DNA of 14,973 nucleotides from Actinomycetota bacterium. Its GTDB lineage: Bacteria > Actinomycetota > Thermoleophilia > Gaiellales > Gaiellaceae. Every line of letters begins with the position of its first letter. Position 1 is the first letter of the stretch. The translations under genes and the position numbers were made by a program. The stretch lies in assembly GCA_013812265.1 (NCBI GenBank), contig JACCTQ010000151.1, positions 1-14,973 of the forward strand, read 5' to 3'. The notes below the pieces were generated by a model, which saw only the letters and a list, made by a program, of their open reading frames with translations, did not search any database and was not told the origin of the DNA. Positions 7,821-13,864 of this stretch are shown piece after piece.

Positions 7821-9007
7821 TACTCGCTGCACTCGGCTCCCTGGCACTGGCGCTCGCGGCTCCTGCGGCGGTCGAGGAGCGCGACTTCCGGTACACGCGG
7901 GTCGTCGCCGGCGCCCCGGGCTCGGGTCCGATCACTTTCACACCCGACGGCCGCCTGTTCGAGCACGCCAGGATCGCACTCCTGGACCTGCGCGTCGTCG
8001 ACTCGCGGGGACGGCAGGTGCCATGGCGGCGGGTGCCGGCGACACCCGGGACGATTCCCAGGGACGTACGTCTCCTGAACGCCGGCCGGCAGGGTGAGCT
8101 CTTTGTGGCGCTCCTCGACCTCGGTCGCGAGCGTCGAGTGCACAACCGCTTGCAGCTCGAGATTCCCGGGAAGCAGTTCGTCGGGCGAGTGACGGTTCTC
8201 GGCAGTGACAACCGGCGGACGTTCACGCGGCTCGCGACGACCACGGTGTACGACCTCTCCGGCGCGGTGCCGGCACGCAGCACGGACGTCCTGTTTCCGC
8301 CCAGCGATTTCCGCTACCTGCGTCTTCGGGCGGCAGGCGTACGTCGAATCGATGCGGCTGCCGTGTCTCGGGACGCCGTGGATCCCCCACTCGAGGTGCG
8401 CCCGGCGAGCATGACGGCCAGGCAGGAGGATCGTCGAACCGTGGTCGAGCTCGACCTCGGATACCGCAAGCTGCCCGTCGACGCACTTCGCTTCTCCACC
8501 ACGACGTCGCGGTTCGACCGGATCGTCCGCGTCGCGGGATCGAACGACCGAAGCGTCTTTGCGCCGCTGGCCGGGCCGGTCCGTATCGTCCGCCGGCGCG
8601 GCGTCTCGGAGGTGCGGGTCTTCTTTCCGGGCAGACACCGATCTCTTCGCGTCACGATCGACAACGGGGATGACGCGCCGCTCGCTCGTCTGCGGGTCGT
8701 GGCGCTCGGGCGCGCCCGGACGGTTCTCCTGGCGCCGGGATACCGACCGCCGTTTCGCCTTCTGTACGGGAATCCGACGCCGGCCGCGCCACGCTACGAC
8801 TTTCGGCACCTGCCGATCGCCGACCTGAGACTTACCGAGGCGCAACGCGGATCGCTCGGCCCCGAGCGTGCGAATCCGAGCTATCTGCGGCCCGAGGACA
8901 CACGTTCCTTCTTCGAGCGCCACCCGTTGACGGTGGAGCTGTCCCTGGCTGCCGCGGCGGCGGTACTGGCGCTCGGCGGCTTTCTCGCCTTGCGCCGACG
9001 GGCGTGA
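7817..9007 (+). CDS. DUF3999-like secreted, C-terminally anchored protein
   Basis: This 396-aa protein starts at a GTG inside the GTGA that ends the DUF2339 gene, so the two are translationally coupled. Residues 1-18 are a signal peptide (ILAALGSLALALAAPAA). Two beta-rich segments (about 108-173 and 211-296) look like repeated galactose-binding/discoidin-like modules: each has a strand ending V-x-GS(D/N)(D/N)R followed by F-x-x-L and a later F(R/x)YLR or SLRVTI strand. A hydrophobic helix (372-392) before a terminal RRRA should anchor it in the membrane with the bulk outside. Size, topology and position next to DUF2339 match the DUF3999 family, which is known to me as the DUF2339 neighbour in other bacteria. 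It probably forms an envelope complex with the preceding protein; the ligand is unknown. Confidence 0.72.
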   Translation: MILAALGSLALALAAPAAVEERDFRYTRVVAGAPGSGPITFTPDGRLFEHARIALLDLRVVDSRGRQVPWRRVPATPGTIPRDVRLLNAGRQGELFVALLDLGRERRVHNRLQLEIPGKQFVGRVTVLGSDNRRTFTRLATTTVYDLSGAVPARSTDVLFPPSDFRYLRLRAAGVRRIDAAAVSRDAVDPPLEVRPASMTARQEDRRTVVELDLGYRKLPVDALRFSTTTSRFDRIVRVAGSNDRSVFAPLAGPVRIVRRRGVSEVRVFFPGRHRSLRVTIDNGDDAPLARLRVVALGRARTVLLAPGYRPPFRLLYGNPTPAAPRYDFRHLPIADLRLTEAQRGSLGPERANPSYLRPEDTRSFFERHPLTVELSLAAAAAVLALGGFLALRRRA

Positions 9008-9067
9008 CAGCGCGGGGGAGTTCCTGGAAGCCCCGGTGAGAGAGCTTGCCGCAGGGAGTCGCGAGCC

Positions 9068-9232
9068 CTAGGCGGCGGCCCGCCGTACAGGCCGTTCGTC
9101 AAGGACTCGCTGGCAGTCGGGGCAGACCTTCTGCTCGACCTTGTAAGGAACTCCTCCGCGCTGCAGTAGCACGTGGGTCGTAACCTCAATGTGCCGGTGG
9201 TCTCGAGCGGGTTTCGACGGAGTGTCGTTCAT
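9068..9232 (-). CDS. Small hypothetical protein with a single CxxC motif
   Basis: I do not recognise a named family. The 54-aa product reads HIEVTTHVLLQRGGVPYKVE followed by CPDC (C37, C40) and an RVLDERPVRRAAA tail. The pattern of two strands and then a CxxC knuckle looks like half of a zinc ribbon, so it may dimerise around a metal or act as a redox CxxC protein. I chose ATG 9232; an in-frame TTG at 9268 would add 12 residues. A TACGCT box lies 9 bases before the ATG, and the GGCGGG abutting it is too close to be a normal ribosome binding site. Coding potential is supported by the ordered amino-acid pattern rather than homology. It converges on the DUF3999-like gene, 60 bases away. Confidence 0.62.
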   Translation of the reverse strand: MNDTPSKPARDHRHIEVTTHVLLQRGGVPYKVEQKVCPDCQRVLDERPVRRAAA

Positions 9233-9354
9233 CCCGCCGTGAGCGTACCCAGGCGCTCGGATGAACAAGAGAGGAAAAGGTAAAGATGTTGTACGAATTT
9301 CCAGGCTCGAGCTGCCTTCGAAACCGTTATCTTTCGTGCCTTAACCGAGATGAT

Positions 9355-9359
9355 GGAGG
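9355..9359 (+). promoter_or_regulatory. Strong ribosome binding site (GGAGG)
   Basis: GGAGG lies 6 bases before the ATG at 9366 and fixes the start of the coiled-coil gene. It is the clearest Shine-Dalgarno sequence in the window. Confidence 0.7.
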
Positions 9360-9365
9360 CCCAGC

Positions 9366-9707
9366 ATGGCGGAGGGTGAGAACAAGGATCTCCTGGCGAG
9401 GATCGCCGACGCAGGAGAGGGAGTCATCAACCGTTTCGGCGAGATGCCTGGGCTCGGGAAGATCACCGAGCCGCTCCTCGCGCTACGGCAACGGGTCGAC
9501 GACCTGCAGCGTCGTGTTCGCGGACTCGACCAGCTCGAGCATCGCATGACGGACGTCGAGCGGCGTCTGGACGTGCTCGAGACGAAGCCGTCCACCCGTG
9601 GCCGCAAGGCGAAAACGGCCTTGCCCGAGGCAGCCGAGACACCTCCCGCGGCCAAAAGGGGGGCGGCCCTCGAAGACGACCAGGGGACTGTCGACAAACT
9701 CGACTAG
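9366..9707 (+). CDS. Small coiled-coil hypothetical protein
   Basis: This 113-aa soluble protein has no recognised family. The N-terminal third is helical and ends in a Gly/Pro break (EMPGLGKITEP). Residues about 37-73 form a strong heptad coiled coil (LLALRQRVDDLQRRVRGLDQ onward to RRLDVLE). The last 40 residues are a low-complexity Lys/Ala/Pro/Glu tail. The architecture resembles small granule- or DNA-associated scaffold proteins such as phasin-like or polyhydroxyalkanoate-associated factors, but that is only resemblance. The start is well set by GGAGG at 9355-9359. It is divergent from the CxxC mini-gene and convergent with the lipid kinase gene, so it is probably monocistronic. Confidence 0.75.
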   Translation: MAEGENKDLLARIADAGEGVINRFGEMPGLGKITEPLLALRQRVDDLQRRVRGLDQLEHRMTDVERRLDVLETKPSTRGRKAKTALPEAAETPPAAKRGAALEDDQGTVDKLD

Positions 9708-9729
9708 CGCCAGTCGCCAGGCAGCGCCC

Positions 9730-10656
9730 TCAACGGGGAACGCGGACGCGCAGAGCCCCCGGAACGACCTCGAATCGGACCGGTGTGGTACCCGGCTGCT
9801 CGCCGTCGAGCTCGATCGGCAGCGGCCGCTCAGCTGTGATCGAGACCGTTCGGCCTCGCCGAAGCTCCGCCTTCGGGTGGGGGAGGTGCGTTCCCCGGTA
9901 GAGCTTCGGCAGCGTACGGGCCAGATCGAGCTTCGAGACGTCCTTGATCAAGAGCACATCGAAGACTCCGTCGTCGGGCGACGCTCCAGGGCAGAGCCGC
10001 ATGCCCCCGTTGTGGAACTCCGTGTTGCCCACGAGCACGTCCTCCATGAGGCCCTCGATGCGCTCGACGTCGATGTCGACGGCCATGGCTACGTTCTTCC
10101 AGCGGCGAAAAACGGCCAGCGTGGCGATGAGGCTCGAGGCCCTGCCGCCAAGTGCTTTCGTCGTGGTGTTGAGCCGTCTTGCGACGGCGCCGCTCATTCC
10201 GGTGCCTGCCATGCTCACGAAGAACGCCGTCGCGTCCGAGGCGTTCGGCGCGGCGTAGGTCACCCGGCCGACGTCGATCAGCCGGGATTGGCCGGCCGCC
10301 GCAATCGCGATCGCCCGGTGCTCGTCGGTCGGGATCCCAAGGGCGCGAGCGAAATCATCTCCTGTCCCGCGCGGAACCAGCGCCAGCTCGGGACGCTGCT
10401 GCCCCGGCACGCGCATCAGCCCGTTAACCGCCTCGTGCACGGTGCCGTCTCCGCCGACGACCACGACGAGCGCCGCTCCCGCGCGCGCCGCGTCCTCGGC
10501 TAGAGAGGGCATCTCACCCGCCCCGGCGCTCATCATCACCTCACCGTCGAGCCCGGCGTCTCGGGCACGGCGCAGAAGCGCAGGCCAGCGCCGGCCGGTC
10601 GCCCCGTTGCCCGAGGCCGGGTTGACCAGGAAGACGGTGTGGTTGCGTTCCTTAAT
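9730..10656 (-). CDS. Diacylglycerol kinase-family lipid kinase (YegS/DgkB-like), probable ATT start
   Basis: This enzyme should phosphorylate a lipid such as diacylglycerol or a related membrane lipid with ATP. Conserved blocks, numbered for a 308-aa product, are HTVFLVNPASGNG (6-18), VVVVGGDGTVHEAVNGL (GGDGT at 68-72), PRGTGDDFARAL (97-101, where most relatives have GTGND), CPGASPDDGVFDV (PDDG 227-230) and LDGE near 284-286. The first ATG/GTG/TTG is GTG at 10539, which would remove the nucleotide-binding LVNPASGNG block and cannot be right. The frame is open back to a TGA 15 bases further up and offers only ATT at 10656, which overlaps the TAA of deoD. The lipid substrate is not determinable. 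It is the second gene of a deoD operon, translationally coupled. Confidence 0.86.
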   Translation of the reverse strand: MKERNHTVFLVNPASGNGATGRRWPALLRRARDAGLDGEVMMSAGAGEMPSLAEDAARAGAALVVVVGGDGTVHEAVNGLMRVPGQQRPELALVPRGTGDDFARALGIPTDEHRAIAIAAAGQSRLIDVGRVTYAAPNASDATAFFVSMAGTGMSGAVARRLNTTTKALGGRASSLIATLAVFRRWKNVAMAVDIDVERIEGLMEDVLVGNTEFHNGGMRLCPGASPDDGVFDVLLIKDVSKLDLARTLPKLYRGTHLPHPKAELRRGRTVSITAERPLPIELDGEQPGTTPVRFEVVPGALRVRVPR

Positions 10657-11368
10657 GCTTCTCGGAGGTCACGGTCGCGAGCGCCACCCGCGTCATCCGA
10701 TCCACCGCCGCCCGCAACTCTTCGTCCGAGATGCGCTTGAACTCGCCTTCGACCACCACGTCGGAGACGGTCAGCAGGCAGCCGGCCTGCACCTTCTTGA
10801 TCGCGCCGATCGTGAAGAGAACGGCCGCTTCCATCTCGACAGCGAGCACTCCACGGCTCGACCAGCGCTCGTATTGGCCCTCGCTCGGGTTGTAGAAGAG
10901 GTCGCTCGAGACGATCGGCCCGACGCGCATCGACTGCCCGATCTCTCTTGCGGCGTGAACAGCGCCGTGGATCAACTCCCAGTCGGCGGTGGGGCAGTGA
11001 GGCTCACCGGCGATGTAGTGCGAAGCGGTGCTGTCCGCCGGAACGGCGGTGAGCGCCACGATCAGGTCGCCGAGCGCCAGATCCGGTTGCAGGCCGCCGC
11101 ACGTGCCCACACGCAGAAATCGCGTCACGCCGAGTTGAACAAGCTCCTCCATCACGATCGCCGCCGAGGGACAGCCCATGCCGGTCGCCTGAACGGACAC
11201 CGGCCGACCTTCGTACTCGCCGGAGTAGCCGAGCATCCCACGCTCGCTGTTTCGCTGCACCGCGTTGTCGAGATAGGTCTCCGCGATGTACTGCGCGCGC
11301 AGAGGGTCGCCCGGGAGCAGGCAGGCGTCCCCGTATTGGCCGGGCTCGGCTCGGATGTGGATCGGCAT
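10652..11368 (-). CDS. deoD: Purine nucleoside phosphorylase, DeoD type
   Basis: DeoD cleaves purine (deoxy)nucleosides with phosphate to free base and (deoxy)ribose-1-phosphate, in the cytoplasm as a hexamer. The 238-aa product aligns by eye along its length with the E. coli enzyme: H4, GDP at 20-22 with R24, SERGMLG with R43, FLRVGTCGG with R86, VEMEAA at 177-182, and TVSD with S202 and D203 (the catalytic Ser-Asp pair). A Thr replaces the usual Ser in the RVGSCG motif. The start at 11368 gives the canonical short N-terminus ending just before HIRAEPG. A TAGGCT box is 8 bases upstream. The stop TAA overlaps the apparent ATT start of the lipid kinase. It is divergent from a histidine phosphatase. 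Confidence 0.95.
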   Translation of the reverse strand: MPIHIRAEPGQYGDACLLPGDPLRAQYIAETYLDNAVQRNSERGMLGYSGEYEGRPVSVQATGMGCPSAAIVMEELVQLGVTRFLRVGTCGGLQPDLALGDLIVALTAVPADSTASHYIAGEPHCPTADWELIHGAVHAAREIGQSMRVGPIVSSDLFYNPSEGQYERWSSRGVLAVEMEAAVLFTIGAIKKVQAGCLLTVSDVVVEGEFKRISDEELRAAVDRMTRVALATVTSEKH

Positions 11369-11376
11369 GGGCGCGA

Positions 11377-11382
11377 AGCCTA
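11377..11382 (-). promoter_or_regulatory. -10-like box before deoD
   Basis: TAGGCT on the minus strand fits TANNNT and ends 8 bases before the deoD ATG. This is compatible with a leaderless or nearly leaderless transcript. AGGAG also occurs further upstream but too far for a ribosome binding site. Confidence 0.3.
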
Positions 11383-11423
11383 GCTCCTAGCTCATCGACC
11401 AGAGACCGGTCCTGCAGGGCCGT

Positions 11424-11429
11424 TAACGT
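11424..11429 (+). promoter_or_regulatory. -10 box for a leaderless histidine phosphatase transcript
   Basis: TAACGT fits TANNNT and is followed by exactly 6 bases and then the ATG at 11436, the same geometry as the box before the thioesterase gene. There is no Shine-Dalgarno and no clear -35 box. Confidence 0.4.
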
Positions 11430-11435
11430 AAGACC

Positions 11436-12035
11436 ATGGACGTCGGCATCGTCGCTCGCCACGCGGAAAGCGAGTTCAGCGTGCGGGGCACGGTCAACGG
11501 CGACCCGGCCATCGCGGGCGGCGGGCTCACCGACATCGGCCGCCGCCAGGCTGAGGCGCTCGGCGTGCTCCTGGCCGGGGAAACGATCGATCTCTGCGTC
11601 ACCACCGAGTTCGCCCGGACTCGCGAGACGGCGGACATCGTGCTCGACGACCGGCCCGTGCCGCGCCTCGTCGTTCCGGAGCTGAACGACATTCGCTTCG
11701 GGCGCTACGAGGGCCGGACACTCGAGGATTACCGGCGCTGGGCGCAAGTCGGCCTGCCTGCGGAGGAGTGTCCGGGCGGCGGCGAGAGCCGCTCCGCCGC
11801 AGCCCGCAGGTTCGCGCGCGGTTTCGAGATCGTGCTGGCCCGAACCGAGCCCACGATCCTCATCATCACCCACGTCCTGCCGATCCGCTACCTGCTGGGC
11901 GCCCTCGAGGGTCGCGATCCGGCACAGCGCGTCGAGCCGGTCACGTACGCACACCCGTACCGCATCCTCGCGGGGGATCTCGAGCGCGCCGTAGAGCGCC
12001 TCGGCCGTTGGGCCGACAGCCCCGCGTTCGCATGA
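11436..12035 (+). CDS. Histidine phosphatase family protein (phosphoglycerate-mutase-like)
   Basis: This is a 199-aa cytoplasmic phosphatase of the phosphoglycerate mutase/histidine phosphatase superfamily. The phosphorylated histidine is H9 in IVARHAES; the usual RHG is RHA here. Supporting residues are R61 in TTEFARTRETA, E82 in PELND and the second histidine H146 in IIITHVLPIRYLL. Most members are phosphatases of small metabolites, not mutases, and the short chain fits that. The substrate is unknown; neighbours do not fix it. The ATG at 11436 lacks a ribosome binding site and is probably leaderless. Its TGA overlaps the ATG of a 51-aa reading frame. Confidence 0.88.
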   Translation: MDVGIVARHAESEFSVRGTVNGDPAIAGGGLTDIGRRQAEALGVLLAGETIDLCVTTEFARTRETADIVLDDRPVPRLVVPELNDIRFGRYEGRTLEDYRRWAQVGLPAEECPGGGESRSAAARRFARGFEIVLARTEPTILIITHVLPIRYLLGALEGRDPAQRVEPVTYAHPYRILAGDLERAVERLGRWADSPAFA

Positions 12036-12187
12036 GGCGCCTGCTGGTATCGGGACTGGCGCTCTGGATCGGTCGCTGGGCGCTCCGGGAGCTGGCGTCG
12101 CACATGAGCCGCAGGCTTCCACCGCGACGGTCTCCGTCGGATCCCGCCCGAGCACCGGGGCACATGCCCGGGCCTTTCGATCGTTAG
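12032..12187 (+). CDS. 51-aa hypothetical protein coupled to the histidine phosphatase
   Basis: No family is recognised. The start codon is in an ATGA that also ends the preceding gene, the classic coupling signal. Residues about 2-22 (RRLLVSGLALWIGRWALREL) form an amphipathic or weakly hydrophobic helix that may associate with the membrane; the rest is Pro/Arg-rich and probably disordered. It ends 13 bases before tilS. Support is from the overlap and compact spacing only; it could be a chance frame. Confidence 0.45.
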   Translation: MRRLLVSGLALWIGRWALRELASHMSRRLPPRRSPSDPARAPGHMPGPFDR

Positions 12188-12200
12188 CGACAATGGAAGC

Positions 12201-13247
12201 ATGGACCCCGACGCGCTCCGCCAGCGGATCGAAGAGCACATCCGCAGTCGCTCGCTCATCGACCCGGGGGGCGAGATCCTCTGTCTCGTCTCGGGCGGCG
12301 CCGACTCGACCTGTCTGCGGCACGCTCTTCTTTGTCTTGGGTACCGGGTGAGCGCGCTCCACGTCGACCACGGTCTACGTGGCCGCGAATCGGATGAAGA
12401 CGCCCGCTTCTGTCGGGACGTTCTCGGGGCGACGGTGGTCCGAGCGCCCGTCGGGATCACCGAGGCGCAGCTTCGGGACATGCGGTACTCGTACGCCCGC
12501 GAGCGCCTGCGCGCCACCGGGCACACGGCCTCGGACCAGGTCGAGACCGTCCTCTACCGCATCGTGGCCGGCGGAACCAGTCGTGGAATCCAGGCGAAGC
12601 GAGGCGACGGCGTCGTCCGCCCGCTCCTGACGATCTGGCGTCACGAGACCGAGGCCTACTGCCGCGCCGAGGGTCTCGCGTTTCGAACCGACTCGTCCAA
12701 TGCCGACACGAAACGCGGACTGATCCGGAACGAGATCCTGCCGCTCCTGTACCAGCTGCACCCGGCCGCCGAAACGAACCTCCTGGCGCTTGCCGAGGAA
12801 CGCCCGCGCTTGCCGCGCCGGCTCGAGGAGGCCCTGTTATCGTTGCTCGCCTCGCATGAAGGGTCGAAGCGGATCGACCTCGGGTCGGGGCTCCAGGCAG
12901 TTCGGGAGTACGACCGCGTGTGGCTGCAGCGAGACGCTGTTCCGCTTGCCGGCCCTGTGCGCTGGGGCCCATGGACGATCGAGGCCGACGTGACCGGGCT
13001 CGCGGTGCGCTCGTGGCGGGCGGGAGACCGGCTGGCCGGACGCAGCAAGAAGATCCAAGACGTCTTCGTGGATGCGAAGATCCCTCGCTCGGCGCGTGCC
13101 GCCTGGCCCCTCGTCGTCTCCGGAAACGAGGTTGTCGCCGTGCCGGGGATCGTTCAGGCGGAAGGAGTCCGAGCCGTCGAGGACACCGAGTACCCAAGCT
13201 CAACCGAGGACACCGAGTACCCGGGCTCAACCGAGGCAGCCGAGTGA
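12201..13247 (+). CDS. tilS: tRNA(Ile)-lysidine synthetase
   Basis: TilS uses ATP to attach lysine to C34 of the CAU-anticodon tRNA(Ile), changing it to read AUA; it is normally essential. The N-terminal PP-loop ATPase has LVSGGADST (SGGADS at 31-36), LHVDHGLRGRES (53-64), GHTASDQVETVLYR (107-120) and DSSNAD with IRNEILPLL. The C-terminal TilS domain shows RSWRAGDRLAGRSKKIQDVF and VDAKIPRSARAAWPLV (about 270-306). The final 23 residues are not part of the family fold: they are encoded by a 27-bp tandem repeat. GGAAG lies 2 bases before the ATG with a short gap. Its stop overlaps the hpt start as GTGA. tilS, hpt and ftsH together are a common cluster in Gram-positive bacteria. Confidence 0.95.
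   Translation: MDPDALRQRIEEHIRSRSLIDPGGEILCLVSGGADSTCLRHALLCLGYRVSALHVDHGLRGRESDEDARFCRDVLGATVVRAPVGITEAQLRDMRYSYARERLRATGHTASDQVETVLYRIVAGGTSRGIQAKRGDGVVRPLLTIWRHETEAYCRAEGLAFRTDSSNADTKRGLIRNEILPLLYQLHPAAETNLLALAEERPRLPRRLEEALLSLLASHEGSKRIDLGSGLQAVREYDRVWLQRDAVPLAGPVRWGPWTIEADVTGLAVRSWRAGDRLAGRSKKIQDVFVDAKIPRSARAAWPLVVSGNEVVAVPGIVQAEGVRAVEDTEYPSSTEDTEYPGSTEAAE
13179..13244 (+). repeat. 27-bp tandem repeat, two copies plus a decayed partial third, in the tilS 3' end
   Basis: Copies at 13179-13205 and 13206-13232 differ only at two adjacent-region bases (AAGC against GGGC). A partial, diverged third unit begins at 13233. In frame they encode EDTEYPSST, EDTEYPGST and EAAE. The repeat length is a multiple of three, so copy changes keep the tilS frame and the downstream GTGA junction. 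Confidence 0.9.
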
Positions 13248-13804
13248 GTCAGGCCGAGCTCGAGCGGGGCGTGGCCGAGGTGCTGATCGACGAGGAGTCG
13301 CTCCGGGGCCGAATCACGGAGCTCGGCGACGAGATCTCCACCGACTATGCGGACAGGGATGTTCTCCTGATCGGGGTCCTCAAGGGCGCCGTCTTCTTCA
13401 TGGCCGACCTGATGCGGGAGCTCAGGGTTCCGTGCGAGATCGACTTCATGGCCATCTCGAGCTACGGTGCGGCGACCGATTCCTCGGGTGTCGTCCGCAT
13501 CCTCAAGGATCTCGACATCAACATCGAAGGACGCCACGTCCTCGTCGTCGAGGACATCATCGACTCCGGGCTCACCCTCTCGTACCTGGTACGAAACCTC
13601 GAGGCCCGCGGTCCGGCCTCGCTCGAGATCTGCGCCCTCCTCACGAAGCCGGACCGGCGCGAGATCCAGGTGCCCGTCCGGTACGTGGGCTTCGAGATTC
13701 CGAACCGGTTCGTGGTCGGATACGGGCTCGACTTCGCCGAGCGCTACCGGAATCTGCCCTACGTCGGCGTTCTCAGCGAAGAAGTCATCCAAGCGGGGGA
13801 ATAA
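13244..13804 (+). CDS. hpt: Hypoxanthine (guanine) phosphoribosyltransferase
   Basis: Hpt joins hypoxanthine or guanine to PRPP, giving IMP or GMP, in purine salvage. The 186-aa product has VLKGAVFFMADL (45-56), ISSYG (71-75), the PRPP-binding VVEDIIDSGLT (101-111, with E103, D104 and D107), K135 of LLTKPDRR and the GYGLDFAERYRNLPYVGVL ending (D163). I chose GTG 13244 because it overlaps the tilS TGA as GTGA and gives the normal N-terminus; the frame stays open upstream inside tilS, but that part is a shadow. It lies between tilS and ftsH as in many actinobacteria and Firmicutes. Confidence 0.95.
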   Translation: MSQAELERGVAEVLIDEESLRGRITELGDEISTDYADRDVLLIGVLKGAVFFMADLMRELRVPCEIDFMAISSYGAATDSSGVVRILKDLDINIEGRHVLVVEDIIDSGLTLSYLVRNLEARGPASLEICALLTKPDRREIQVPVRYVGFEIPNRFVVGYGLDFAERYRNLPYVGVLSEEVIQAGE

Positions 13805-13843
13805 CACCGCTGACGGCGGCGGTTTGGCCCCGAACCAGGCTGC

Positions 13844-13849
13844 TACTCT
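13844..13849 (+). promoter_or_regulatory. Candidate -10 box for ftsH
   Basis: TACTCT fits TANNNT and would start transcription about 9 bases before the ftsH ATG. No good -35 box is present, and ftsH may also be read from the tilS-hpt transcript. Weak support. Confidence 0.22.
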
Positions 13850-13864
13850 GGCCGAAGACCTCTT

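Noticed and set aside
7778..8923. 381-aa minus-strand open frame opposite the DUF3999-like gene
   Set aside because: Arg-rich, domain-free translation; the plus frame has a signal peptide, ordered strands and a C-terminal anchor, and is coupled to its neighbour.
11004..12371. 455-aa minus-strand open frame spanning deoD, the histidine phosphatase and tilS starts
   Set aside because: It crosses three real genes in mixed orientation and has no domain.
12920..13243. Possible 108-residue N-terminal extension of hpt inside tilS
   Set aside because: The Hpt fold is complete from GTG 13244, which has the GTGA overlap; the upstream frame is a shadow of tilS.
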